From the NCBI GenBank assembly GCA_030374765.1, contig JARGXX010000002.1:1178001-1242000 (forward strand): 64,000 nt of DNA, given 5' to 3'. The notes below the pieces were generated by a model. That model was given only the letters and a program-made list of their open reading frames with translations, was not told the DNA's origin and did not search any database. This document shows positions 53,801-63,528 of the stretch, piece after piece. Each line of letters starts with the position of its first letter. Position 1 is the stretch's first letter. This DNA comes from Agarophyton chilense (taxonomy: Eukaryota; Rhodophyta; Florideophyceae; Gracilariales; Gracilariaceae). Position numbers and translations under genes: made by a program.

Positions 53801-54118
53801 TTGAATCTTTCTGTCGCCGCAGTTTAAAGGTAAAAGTAGAGAAGTGGTGCAGGAGCAGATTCAATCTTTGTGCGCTCTAGATTGACAGATTAGTACAAAC
53901 AACCGGTCCCAAAATGGACCTCAAAATAGAAACTGAACATTTAGTACCATCCATATCAATTGCAATAGAATCGCAGCCCGACCTGGCAGACCTCACGTGC
54001 CTTGCATTCTATATTATTCTCCACCGCCCTCCCCTGTCACGTGCCCTGTGTGCGCCATACTTTTCTACCGTCTACGCCCCCTACCAACTTCTTTCCCACC
54101 ACCTCTCCTCCACCCACC

Positions 54119-57100
54119 ATGCCTTCCTGCTGCTTCAACGGTTGCTCCTTCTTCGCTCGAGAAATCCCCGCCCTCCAGCGGCACCAGAGAAGGTGCCTTC
54201 ATCGCCTCTTCGCCAACAAGTGCTTCCTCTCCCCTGGCGGAAATGAACCCAACTTCCCCCCCCGCACAAAACGCCACAAGTCCACCTCACAACTCCCCCC
54301 TCATCCTCCTCCCTCACATCGCCCTTCCAACAACGTCCCTCTCGCACACCATGACTCCTACCTCCAAGACCAGCTCTCTCTCTCCCTCCACACCCAGGAC
54401 GCCATCCACGTCGCCACTGCCCCACTCGGTTCCCCCTCCTCTCTCGCTCTCTCCCCCCTCCCTCCTTCCACTCCCCCCCTCGACAACCCCCACCTGGAGA
54501 AAATGGTCCTCTACATCTCCTCCATCGCCTCCAAGCTTGGACAACGAAAGGCTGACGAACTCATCACTCTCCCTAATGATCCCCACTTCTCCGAATCAAC
54601 ATTCCAGAACTCAGTCTCCTCCGCAAAGCAATGCCTCGAATTCCAGGCAGACCTCTTCCACCAGAGAATCAGGTCCATTGGTTTCGCCCCCTCCACCATC
54701 TTCGATCCCCACAAACACTTCTCCGCAACCCTCTTCCAGAAAGACGCAATCCATGTCCTCAAACAACAGCTCGCCCTCGCACACTTCAAGAACACCTTTT
54801 TCCACCCCATCTCCCAAACATCCGCCTCCGGCTCCCCCGCCTTCGCACACCCCATGGCAGCCACCCTCGGCTCAAAAGTCGTCCCCGCACTCAAGACCGC
54901 CATCATGCAGTCCACAAAAGATAACATCGTCTGGCATCTCCCTGACTCCACCGGTATCGACTCCTTCATCTGCCTCGTCCAAATCTACTCCGACAAACCC
55001 TCTACCTCTCTCAAATCTTCTTCAATCACCTCCTACCCCCTCCACATCACCCTTCTCAACTTCTCCGACTCCTTTCGCCGCAAATGCATCTCCGACAATC
55101 TCACACTCCTCGGCTATCTTCCCACCTCCTTCACCCCAATCACTCCTTCTCCAGATGCAGATATCATCACTCATTCCTCCTCCATCCCCCGCCAAACAAA
55201 AATGGAACTCATACAGCAGACCATCTCCTCCCTCCTTCAACCTCTCTTCTCTTCCGCCCTCCTCAGTTTCCCCTTCCGCGACGCAGACGGCGTTCTTCGT
55301 CAATGCCACCCCATCATCGCCAGCTACTGCGCAGACATTCCCGAGGCAAAGGATATTCTCGCCATCTCCCACGGCACCCGCCACCAGCACCCCTGCCACA
55401 GATGCTCTGTCCCTCGCTCACAACTCCACCAACACTCTCACGCCCATCCCCCTCGATCTCTTCCCCTCACCCTTGCAGCCCGCAACAAACACTTCTCCCT
55501 CCTCAAGGACTCCGAAGCAGCTCTCCTCGCCCGCAAGCCAAGAGTCTCGCGCAACTTCAAGGAACAAGCTCTCCAAGCACTCCACTCCCTCTCCCTCGCA
55601 AAATACCCCTCCCTCTTCGAGTCTTACCCCCTTTTCAACATCACCCCCCTCCTCACCCCATACAACATCTTCCCCTTCGAACCCCTCCACAACTGCCACC
55701 TCGGCGTTTCCAAACTCATCAAGCTCGCCGCCATCGAACGTCTCAGATCAGAACACCTCTTCACCACCATCAGCTCCACAAACTCCCGCCGCTCTTTCCA
55801 CTCCGTCCGCACCTCCATCCTCAAGCACTCCAACTTCATCCTCAACGCCATCGAAAATCATTTCCCAGCTACCGGCCTCCACATCGACTTCTCTACTTCC
55901 GAAAGCGGGCAGTCCCTCAACGGCTTCTTCACAACTGACGGCGTCCGCGGCATGCTAGAAGCAAAAGACTACCGCGCCCTCGACATGGTCTTCCCCTTCA
56001 TCGGCGCCTTCTTCGACCGCTGCTGTGACGAAGCCAGTTCCGCTCCCATCACAACCGTCTTCTCCAAGTACACAGACCTCCTCCTCACCTCCATGTGCTA
56101 CAACTCCGTCCCCGAATGGACCACTTCTCGTCTTGCCAAACTCGCCTCACAAATCCATTCCTTCAAGCACAGAGCTGTCGATGTTCTCGGTCCATACCAT
56201 ACCTCCAACCTTGGCACCCTCAAATTCCACCTCCTCGATCACATCGTAGACGACATTCGACGCTTTGGGGGTCTCCACTTCAACGATGCAGGCATCTTCG
56301 AACAAGCCTATACCCTCTTCAAAGCACATTACTCCCGAACCTCCAAGCGCAGACCCACCGCGCACAACGAAACCATCCGTGCCATCGAACGCTCCGATGC
56401 CGTCAACAATTGGATTTCTCTCTCCGCTGATCCTTCCGTCACCTCATCCTCCCATGCCCCTCCTCTTCCCTTCCAAGCCCGCAAACCAGGTTTCGTCCGT
56501 GATGGCAAGCACACCTCCTTTTCCGATCTCATCACCGCTCACAAATTCCTTCGAGCAAACCCCCACTCAACAATCTCTTCCCTTCAGGACCTCTTCTCCC
56601 CAGAAACTATCGCCATCATCTCACAGATTGGAACCCTCGCACTCCCCTCCTTCGTCACACTCACACTCGAAACACTAGCTCTCAACCAGGACTCCCCCAC
56701 TCTCCGCCAAACCCGTCTCACATTCGTCAGTTCCGCATACGTCGTCGGCGGCTTCACGCCAACCCTAGACGACTACATCGCCGATCGAAACGAGCTCTCC
56801 GTCAAAGATCCCCCTCTCCCACTCATTCAACGTATCTTCGCTGCTCCCTCCTTCGGTCCCTCTAAAACCCCAAAGTTCTCCCACATCCTCGTTGCCGGTT
56901 CCAGCTTCTCCAACCCCACTCCCACCGCCGGGGTCTGCAAGCTCAACTCTCTTCTTCGCTTCACCACCCCTTCTTACCCTTCCACTCATAACCAGTTCGC
57001 CTTCGTTCAGTTCCTCGAACTCGTTCCACCCCAGGATCAAGTCGATGTCTCTCTCAATTTCATCTGCCTTCGATGGGCAACAGACGACGAACAAAACCAC

Positions 57101-57286
57101 ACCGCCCACCCCCTTCCTATCTCAAACACTTCCAACTCCGACAACGTCTCCCCCTGGTTCGGCCTCGTACCATCCTCTTCTATTCTCGGCCCCGTTCATG
57201 TACTTCGCCAAAACTACCCCGCACCTCCCTTCACCCCTCGATTGCACTGGCGCTTCCATCGATTTTACCTCAACAGATTCTACTGA
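54119..57286 (+). CDS. tnp2/Plavaka-like DDE transposase
   Basis: 1055 residues from the ATG at 54119. An N-terminal C2HC zinc finger (C5, C9, H22, C26) probably binds DNA. The catalytic region has DADGVLRQCHPIIASYCADI (about 387-406), a CHRC zinc pair (about 426-429), FPFEPLHNCHLGVSK (about 517-531) and HLLDHIVDDIRRFGGLHFND (about 703-722), matching the order of conserved blocks in tnp2-type transposases of CACTA and Plavaka elements. No stop or frameshift, so it could be active. The coding strand is strikingly C/T-rich. The same strand has a second, overlapping open frame (53997-55958) that is only Pro/Ser-rich and is a by-product of this composition. Assignment to Plavaka rather than another tnp2 branch is tentative. 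Confidence 0.8.
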   Translation: MPSCCFNGCSFFAREIPALQRHQRRCLHRLFANKCFLSPGGNEPNFPPRTKRHKSTSQLPPHPPPSHRPSNNVPLAHHDSYLQDQLSLSLHTQDAIHVATAPLGSPSSLALSPLPPSTPPLDNPHLEKMVLYISSIASKLGQRKADELITLPNDPHFSESTFQNSVSSAKQCLEFQADLFHQRIRSIGFAPSTIFDPHKHFSATLFQKDAIHVLKQQLALAHFKNTFFHPISQTSASGSPAFAHPMAATLGSKVVPALKTAIMQSTKDNIVWHLPDSTGIDSFICLVQIYSDKPSTSLKSSSITSYPLHITLLNFSDSFRRKCISDNLTLLGYLPTSFTPITPSPDADIITHSSSIPRQTKMELIQQTISSLLQPLFSSALLSFPFRDADGVLRQCHPIIASYCADIPEAKDILAISHGTRHQHPCHRCSVPRSQLHQHSHAHPPRSLPLTLAARNKHFSLLKDSEAALLARKPRVSRNFKEQALQALHSLSLAKYPSLFESYPLFNITPLLTPYNIFPFEPLHNCHLGVSKLIKLAAIERLRSEHLFTTISSTNSRRSFHSVRTSILKHSNFILNAIENHFPATGLHIDFSTSESGQSLNGFFTTDGVRGMLEAKDYRALDMVFPFIGAFFDRCCDEASSAPITTVFSKYTDLLLTSMCYNSVPEWTTSRLAKLASQIHSFKHRAVDVLGPYHTSNLGTLKFHLLDHIVDDIRRFGGLHFNDAGIFEQAYTLFKAHYSRTSKRRPTAHNETIRAIERSDAVNNWISLSADPSVTSSSHAPPLPFQARKPGFVRDGKHTSFSDLITAHKFLRANPHSTISSLQDLFSPETIAIISQIGTLALPSFVTLTLETLALNQDSPTLRQTRLTFVSSAYVVGGFTPTLDDYIADRNELSVKDPPLPLIQRIFAAPSFGPSKTPKFSHILVAGSSFSNPTPTAGVCKLNSLLRFTTPSYPSTHNQFAFVQFLELVPPQDQVDVSLNFICLRWATDDEQNHTAHPLPISNTSNSDNVSPWFGLVPSSSILGPVHVLRQNYPAPPFTPRLHWRFHRFYLNRFY

Positions 57287-57469
57287 GACCCAACTGCCAA
57301 GCCCTTCTTCTCCAACACCACCACTGGTGGCACAACACCACCACTGGGTGGCACCCATAATACTACCTCCCGAGGCACATGATCCAATAAAATAGTCACC
57401 GCTGCTTTTCTTCCATAGCCGACCCCCATCTTGCTCCACCTCCTTACCCCCTTACCCCCCCGTACCTTA
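57287..57469. other. Convergent gap between transposase and coiled-coil gene
   Basis: 183 bases separating the two stop codons. It contains a short CACCACCACTGG duplication near 57317-57348. Confidence 0.6.
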
Positions 57470-60145
57470 TCACTCTCCTACTCCTTGCCTACTCCCCAAC
57501 GCTAAGCGCTTGAACCGTGGTTCTTCTGGTCCACATGACGCTATATAGCAATCTAACACCGCTCCAAGTCTTCTCGTGAGATTCTCCATGAAAAACTCCT
57601 CCCTTATCGCCAGATAGATTTTCTCTCTCGACGGTATCCATAGCCCAACCGTCGTGATTCTCTCCTTATTCCCACTCACATCTCTACGATTCCCTCCACA
57701 GAATCCATCATTCTCAAACTCCTCAGCATACTCATCCTTCACCATGTTCCAGGCAACCGTCAATATGTCCTCAACAGCCAGTGGCAGAAACCTCCCAAAC
57801 AGCGTCGAGAACAAAAGTTGCCTTTGGCCTCCCCGCCCAACGTCTCTATCCATCGTGGTCACCACACATCCAATCCATGCGTCAAGTCGCGCAAGATGCA
57901 TCACCGTCCCATCCACATACTGCCTTTCTCCATTTCTGTGACTCTCTACCGCGTAGCCCATAAACTCCTCCAACACTTTCAATGACACCTGATTTCGAAA
58001 ATTCATATCTGCCTCACCAAAGTCCTCCAAGTTCTCAGGCACCTTCGATCCAGAATAAGTAATATCTTCAATCGCACTCGTTCTCCACGCACACAGCTTA
58101 CCTCTCCCATCCTCCCCCGACCCCATCAACTTCTCCTGCGCCTCCTCAATCTGCTTCTTCAACTCCGCCCAAAGCTCCGTCTCTTCAGTCACCTTAGCTC
58201 GTTTCGCGATCAGATCATATCCAAGCATGGAAAACAGCTTATCACGCGCTGCTCGCTTCCGCACCCCAACCACATCGCTCAATGTCTGCTTCATCCTCTG
58301 TCTCAAGCACCTATCCGCACTTACATTTTCCACGCACTCCTCTCTCCTCCCCGCTTCCCTTATCGACTCCCATTTCTCTCCCATTAACTCAGTCTCTACC
58401 ACGTGCTTCAACAACAAATGGCTCCCGCCCTCTGTCGACGGCGTATACGGTCTCATCTCATATGCAACCTCAATTGGACATCTCGGAACCATTTCCTTCT
58501 CTCCCACCACAAACATACTTTCCTCCCTACTCTCCCCAACCGCCTCACTTCTATTCTTCCAGCTTCGACCCACATTCTCGGTGCCGAAGCAAAGTTCCGA
58601 TGCCTCCAGTTTTGCATAATGAAGAATCCTATCATACACACGACGTGCAAATCCATAAAAGCATTCCTGCACTCCAATGTCATACTTTCGTCGCCGCGTC
58701 ACGCCTCCCTCCCCCCTCCCTTCCCCAGCGATTCTACCTTTCAACGCCTCCCTCAAACTCTCAATCAGCACATTCTGCTGCTTCATTTCCTCCCTCGCCC
58801 GATCCAGCTCCGTCTGGGTCATTTTCAAACTCACTATCACACTGTAGCTGTCTTCCTTCATACGTCCCATTTGTCCCTTCAACACATTCATCTTCTCAAT
58901 TAACATCGACCGCGGCAACAAACCTATGTCATCATCATTTGCTACATCTTCCACTATACGGACGGCGTTCTCCACGACATCTAAATTCGCATTCTCCCCG
59001 TTATCATTATTCCTTGTGAATACAATGTTTCTCCTTACTCGCATACCTTCCGGCGTCCTTCGCCTTGCGTTCACCTCAAACCCTTCAACTCCCAAACCCA
59101 CCCCTCTTCTCGGTGGCAAACGCTCGACATCTTCTCCCTGATGAGAAAGAACTGCTGCTCTTCCATCGCCTTCCTCCCCTGAACCACGTGTTCTCCCTCC
59201 AGCAAACCCCCTTCTCCCCCCCCCACTCACATGCACTTCTCTGCTTTCCCTTTCGTCTATCGCTCTTCTTCCTGTAGCTCGAACACTCTCCATTCTTTCC
59301 CTTGCACGCTCTCTCCTTTCTTCCACGTAATCCAAGTTCGCCCCCTCCCATCTTTCCGCCTGTTCCCCCGCGGTAACTCCAACACTCTCTCCTTCTGTTC
59401 TCTCTCGAACGACTCTTGCGCCCGCGATTAGACCACTACTGGGTCCACCTATTCTACCCTCCCCACCACGGCTACTCTCTATTCTCCCTTTCTGTATCTC
59501 ATCATCACCGTCCTCTTCCCTCATACCCGTAAACGATGCCCCTGCTTTTTCAACGCCTCTGAGGCGGGATCCACGTTCTCCGATCATTCTCTCTCCCTCC
59601 TTACGCCCCTTGGTCCTCTCATTCGGAATCTCTTCACCTCCTTCAGGTGCAGAGCACGGATGTACCGGCTCCACATCAGCTGAAGACGTGAGTACAGCAC
59701 TTAGAGTCCGCTCGGATGCATCCCCTCTCCTCGTCCTCCCTGAAGCTCTGCTCGCCCTCCCCCGCAATCCACTTCTAGGTACACGCGTGCGGTTGCTTCG
59801 CACGCCATCCCGTTTTCCATCGCCGCTCCGCACCATCTCTCCTGTAGGGGACGTGATTTGCTCCGTACGCGACGTGATTTGCTCCGTTCGCGACGTGATT
59901 TGCTCTGCACTCTCCTCCGTCACCGTCTCCTTTGCGCGAACAGCCTTTCCTTTGCCCCCACCCGCCTCTCCTTCCCCACCATCTTGCCTTGATCTACCTC
60001 TCAGGCGCACGCCTCCCTTCTCTCCACTCGCGCCCTGGAGCCTACGTTCCTTGTCCCTTCCGCCCTCCGCATCCCCTCCATTCCGCCGTGTTTTTGTACA
60101 GCGCCCGCTAGTGTTCTCGCTTCTCGATTGGCGCTTCGGAGCCAT
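57470..60145 (-). CDS. Coiled-coil accessory protein of the transposon, unknown function
   Basis: 891 residues with the start at 60145 (MAPKRQSRSENTSG); the frame extends to 60250, but that part lacks a protein-like character. The N-terminal half is Arg/Glu/Gly-rich and probably disordered, with three copies of EQITSRT-like 7-mers from a 21-bp repeat (59845-59910). A coiled coil lies at about 58760-58920 (LIEKMNVLKGQMGRM, TQTELDRAREEMKQQ). The C-terminal third is globular-looking, with a second helical stretch (TELWAELKKQIEEAQEKLMG). No known domain. CACTA-type elements often carry a second DNA-binding protein beside the transposase, and this could be its equivalent; that is inference. Confidence 0.7.
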   Translation of the reverse strand: MAPKRQSRSENTSGRCTKTRRNGGDAEGGRDKERRLQGASGEKGGVRLRGRSRQDGGEGEAGGGKGKAVRAKETVTEESAEQITSRTEQITSRTEQITSPTGEMVRSGDGKRDGVRSNRTRVPRSGLRGRASRASGRTRRGDASERTLSAVLTSSADVEPVHPCSAPEGGEEIPNERTKGRKEGERMIGERGSRLRGVEKAGASFTGMREEDGDDEIQKGRIESSRGGEGRIGGPSSGLIAGARVVRERTEGESVGVTAGEQAERWEGANLDYVEERRERARERMESVRATGRRAIDERESREVHVSGGGRRGFAGGRTRGSGEEGDGRAAVLSHQGEDVERLPPRRGVGLGVEGFEVNARRRTPEGMRVRRNIVFTRNNDNGENANLDVVENAVRIVEDVANDDDIGLLPRSMLIEKMNVLKGQMGRMKEDSYSVIVSLKMTQTELDRAREEMKQQNVLIESLREALKGRIAGEGRGEGGVTRRRKYDIGVQECFYGFARRVYDRILHYAKLEASELCFGTENVGRSWKNRSEAVGESREESMFVVGEKEMVPRCPIEVAYEMRPYTPSTEGGSHLLLKHVVETELMGEKWESIREAGRREECVENVSADRCLRQRMKQTLSDVVGVRKRAARDKLFSMLGYDLIAKRAKVTEETELWAELKKQIEEAQEKLMGSGEDGRGKLCAWRTSAIEDITYSGSKVPENLEDFGEADMNFRNQVSLKVLEEFMGYAVESHRNGERQYVDGTVMHLARLDAWIGCVVTTMDRDVGRGGQRQLLFSTLFGRFLPLAVEDILTVAWNMVKDEYAEEFENDGFCGGNRRDVSGNKERITTVGLWIPSREKIYLAIREEFFMENLTRRLGAVLDCYIASCGPEEPRFKRLALGSRQGVGE

Positions 60146-60469
60146 GGTTGAAGAGAGAGAGAGCGATCGTGGTATGGTCTTCCACGCGTTGCAATGCGAT
60201 GGATGGGAGAGAAGCTTCGAAACATTCTGCTTCCAAAAATATACCTCCACCCTTTTCGTGTTCTCAGAAAACCCCCAAACTTTTCAGATTTTTTAAATAT
60301 GCGCTCGAACGCACCAGATATTGGAAAAGTATTCTCCTTCGATGTACATGACTTTCCTTTAGCATATGTACTAAGTCACGCTTTGACGTTATATGTAGCG
60401 ACAAACATAGTAAAAGCCCACAATATCTGGTACACTACAATGAAGTAAAGTAACAAAAGCGATGCACTT
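60146..60469. other. Gap between coiled-coil and SET genes
   Basis: 324 bases upstream of the coiled-coil gene and downstream of the SET gene, both on the minus strand. AT-rich in its right half; would hold the promoter of the coiled-coil gene. Confidence 0.5.
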
Positions 60470-61456
60470 TTAATCGATTACTATGACTGGCGTGTTATTC
60501 ATACTCCAGATATGCTCTGTCCCATAATCCGCGAACAGCTCCTCTCCTATTTCTATATCTGGAATTGCTTGCACAGAAAGCAATCTATAGTCTCTCAACT
60601 GAAATGGGGTTCGCCCCGTCCCCGGAGTTCTGATGACCCGAACATTTGCAGTTCGGCGTCTCATGAACCCGTCTTCAACCGCATCTCTGTCCCTATCCCC
60701 TTCCACATACTTGGGGTCGTTAATTGTTCCCCCCAAGCAAAATGGAGCAGGGACAATCCACACCGGAATAAGAGACACCCCACTAATTCTTCCTGGTAGC
60801 TTGTGAAGCACTTCCCCTCGGACGCTTATCTCCATCGCGTACTGCCGAAAACGATCAGCAGTCGCTTTCAATAGCCCCCCTCCGTATGCCTTATGAACTT
60901 CCTTCCGCTTTGAAAGATCATGGTACACCAAAGTCCCGTAAAAGTAACAATCAGTCTCACCTTGTATCACCCGGCGTGTTGTGTACACACCAACTCCAGC
61001 ATTTGGGTGCCTTATCGTCGACTTTGCAATCCTACAACCACATACTGTCGCCTCCACTGCCAGAATAGCATTCCAATCCAACAGTGACATCTTTCCTTGA
61101 AAACTTCTTGGCCACTCATACAGCGCCTGCCGTCGCCCAATCTCCGATATATTCTTAACCTGCCACATGGAGGAGAGAAAATCCACGATATGGGGTGGAA
61201 ACATCTGATGCTCGGGAAATCCGGTAGGTGTTTTCCAGGACCTGCGGACGTAGTTCAGGCTGATTGCAACGAACTGCTCTCGGGAGTGTTCCGGATAGTC
61301 GCCACCAAAGGAGATCGATCTAATACGTCTTAGTCTGTATACCATAAAAGGCTCAAAGCGCTCTGCGACCATTTGCAACCTCGACCGACTACGATCCAAT
61401 TCAAATGATGACTCGAGGCAAAGCGAAAGCGAGGGGTACTCTGGGGGGTAGTCCAC
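60470..61456 (-). CDS. SET-domain protein (putative lysine methyltransferase) in a transposon
   Basis: 328 residues if started at 61456; the Met at residue 29 (61372) would avoid overlap with the divergent gene and is as likely. The SET domain runs from about 150: NAGVGVYTTRRVIQGETDCYF then YGTLVYHD (152-180), an insert, GGTINDPKY (242-250), TANVRV (269-274) and VQAIPDIEIGEELFADYG (295-312). The last block matches the SET signature G-E-E-L-F-x-D-Y-G that forms the active-site lid; INDPKY...NVRV stands where the N-H-x-C pseudo-knot block is usual and is variant. SET proteins methylate lysines of histones or other proteins. No pre-SET or post-SET cysteines, so a SMYD/RuBisCO-type or novel branch is possible. 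Confidence 0.75.
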   Translation of the reverse strand: MDYPPEYPSLSLCLESSFELDRSRSRLQMVAERFEPFMVYRLRRIRSISFGGDYPEHSREQFVAISLNYVRRSWKTPTGFPEHQMFPPHIVDFLSSMWQVKNISEIGRRQALYEWPRSFQGKMSLLDWNAILAVEATVCGCRIAKSTIRHPNAGVGVYTTRRVIQGETDCYFYGTLVYHDLSKRKEVHKAYGGGLLKATADRFRQYAMEISVRGEVLHKLPGRISGVSLIPVWIVPAPFCLGGTINDPKYVEGDRDRDAVEDGFMRRRTANVRVIRTPGTGRTPFQLRDYRLLSVQAIPDIEIGEELFADYGTEHIWSMNNTPVIVID

Positions 61457-62778
61457 GCGCCACTCCGCGAAAAGCTAAATCGGGAAACAATCTGGCTGGT
61501 GGGGATAGGGTGGCGTTGTTCCTGGCAAATGGGACAGGGAAGAAGAAGGGTACTATGGTTGGCACTGCGGAGTTGAGAGGTGCTGGGGGCAGTGGAGCGG
61601 CCGGGAAGGCGCTTTGCAGAGCGATGCATGGCCATTCGTTGCGCGAGTCTGCGAAGCCGGGAGAGGACTTGGTGGCCATCTGGAGGACTGAAATTAAGGA
61701 GGGGATCAACTCCAAGTATCCGTACTCCTTCAAGGGAGCAGAGGAGCCGCCGGAGTTGCTGAAGAATATGTTGTCGGCAGGTATGTACGCATGGGATACC
61801 TCGATGATGACACGCGTCTCCTCTGTGCTGACTCCAGGGCCTCCTCGGCCGGAGACTCCCAAAAGCGCGACCCCCTCGAAGGAGCCTGCTACGCCTTTGA
61901 GGGGGAAGAGGGCACAGCCAACAACAGTGCCGCCGGCCATGAAGCAACCCGTCAAGCCGAAAAAGAGGGTGACGATAGTGGATGATTCTGATGAAGATGT
62001 TGTGGAGGTGGGGTCAGCGGTGAATGTACGCGGGGAATCGCACACCGGTCCCGAGTTGGAGTTGTTCGATGACGGCGATGCCGTTCCTTCGCAGGAAGTG
62101 GATAGGACTCTCGTGGAAAAGAAGATCTCTGCTTCAGACTATGACCAGTGCCGCTTGATTGTGGACATAGATGACATACAAATCCCCGAGAAGACTGTCA
62201 GAAGTGTGAAGGCGGAACACAAGGCGGCGACGATGGCAAAGTGCAAAACGTGTGGCTGGCTTGCGTCGGCAGGGTCGATTGCTGTTGCCATCGTCGGGAG
62301 AATGGAATCAGATTTCAGTGAAATTGTTCACAATGGGAGGGTAGTGGTGCCTGTCGTACTCATTGACGGTCATCACCGCATCTTGGTTCTGCGAGATCTG
62401 AAGAATGATCCCTCTGAAGGGAGAAAGTGGTTGGAAATTGTGCGGTCTCTTGATGTCCTTCTTTGGAGACGAAAGGACCGGAAGCCTTTATCGCTGAACG
62501 AAGTGCTCGGTCTTGGTAATGTACTCAATGAAATGAGTTCAAATGTGTTGAAGATGAGTTTCGCCGACAAGGTTCATTCGACAGTGTCCTTCATTTGCAA
62601 CTTGATTGACGATAATAGAACCAAGTTGGCTGACCTTACTCCGACACGGATAGCTGGGGCGCTGAAGACGAGCAAAGCTATAGGAATCTACAGCTTGCGC
62701 CACTTGAATCGCTATGCGACTCTTGGGTTGAAATTCGTCAGGAGCGAAGGTCTCCTGGAGTTCTTTGAGAACGTATGA
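61405..62778 (+). CDS. ParB/sulfiredoxin-fold-like protein, first part, ends at in-frame TGA
   Basis: 457 residues. The N-terminal ~120 residues are basic then mixed; 140-240 is Pro/Thr-rich and acidic, with RVTIVDDSDEDVVEV. From 250 the sequence resembles a ParB N-terminal domain: LIVDIDDIQIPEKTVRSVKAEH (250-271), a segment with LASAGSIAVAIVGR (286-299), and VVPVVLIDGHHRILVLRDL (314-332). DGHHR at 321-325 matches the ParB G-x-H-R phosphate-binding motif. A helical C-terminal part follows. The frame ends in TGA (62776-62778) but stays open directly beyond it, so this is probably one longer protein interrupted by a point stop. The ParB call is from motif order only. It starts 33 bases from the nearest alternative start of the divergent SET gene. 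Confidence 0.6.
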   Translation: MMTRGKAKARGTLGGSPRATPRKAKSGNNLAGGDRVALFLANGTGKKKGTMVGTAELRGAGGSGAAGKALCRAMHGHSLRESAKPGEDLVAIWRTEIKEGINSKYPYSFKGAEEPPELLKNMLSAGMYAWDTSMMTRVSSVLTPGPPRPETPKSATPSKEPATPLRGKRAQPTTVPPAMKQPVKPKKRVTIVDDSDEDVVEVGSAVNVRGESHTGPELELFDDGDAVPSQEVDRTLVEKKISASDYDQCRLIVDIDDIQIPEKTVRSVKAEHKAATMAKCKTCGWLASAGSIAVAIVGRMESDFSEIVHNGRVVVPVVLIDGHHRILVLRDLKNDPSEGRKWLEIVRSLDVLLWRRKDRKPLSLNEVLGLGNVLNEMSSNVLKMSFADKVHSTVSFICNLIDDNRTKLADLTPTRIAGALKTSKAIGIYSLRHLNRYATLGLKFVRSEGLLEFFENV

Positions 62779-63528
62779 AAGGAGGGTCCAGTGCTAACGC
62801 TTGCGCATGTGTCGAGTGACTTGTTGTTAGGACTCGAAGACGAAATATTCCGTTTCGAAATCCGTTGTTTGCAGCTACATGTGAGGGTGAGGATGGGTTC
62901 TACGGGGAATATGAGACGTTTCCAAGAGACGCGAAAGCAGTTCTTCCAATGCGCCATAGGAATGTTCCAACTATGCGAAAGGGCGGGAAAGGAGAAGGGT
63001 CTGACGGCGGCGAAGGTTCTAGACAGCACAATTGTGATGGGAAAGAACGAGGTGTCTTTAAGGGAGTACCTTTGCATGCAAACGGCGAAGATGGAGCTCA
63101 GTGGTCCGAAGCGGTTGTGGCCGGGGTTGGTGTCGAAGAGCATGAAAATCGCACAAAGGCGGATTGAAGGCGGTCTGAAAGTGAGTCTGGCGTCCCCAAG
63201 TGCGGAGAAGGATGTGGTGGAGGTGCCACCTTCTGTGAATGTTCCTTTGTCTAGTGCTGGGGAGTCTGTACCCCACCAGGAAACCGTGGTTCCCAGACGC
63301 ATCACACGAACTAGAAAAGGTACTGAGCGCGGGCTGGATGCTGCGGGTGAGAGGGTGATGGAACCTAGACAGAGAAAGGGGCAGAGAAAGGCTGTGGTCA
63401 TTAGTGATGATGAACGCGAGTATGAACAGCCTTTAAAGCGGAAGAGGAAGAGGAGAAAGACGGTGGGCACATCTGCGGCTCAAATACCGGCTGACGTGGT
63501 GGATGTGTTCAAGAAGATGAGCAGATAA
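62779..63528 (+). pseudogene. Continuation of the ParB-like frame after the first stop
   Basis: In the same frame as 61405-62775 and open for 249 codons to TAA (63526-63528). It lacks an ATG at its start (first usable codon is GTG at 62791), which argues it is not an independent gene. It begins with a helical region (SSDLLLGLEDEIFRFEIRC) and ends with a basic, nuclear-localisation-like stretch (LKRKRKRRKT). No recognised domain. Confidence 0.6.

Noticed and set aside
53997..55958. 653-codon open frame overlapping the transposase on the same strand
   Set aside because: Only Pro/Ser/Thr, caused by the pyrimidine-rich coding strand; the overlapping frame has all transposase motifs.
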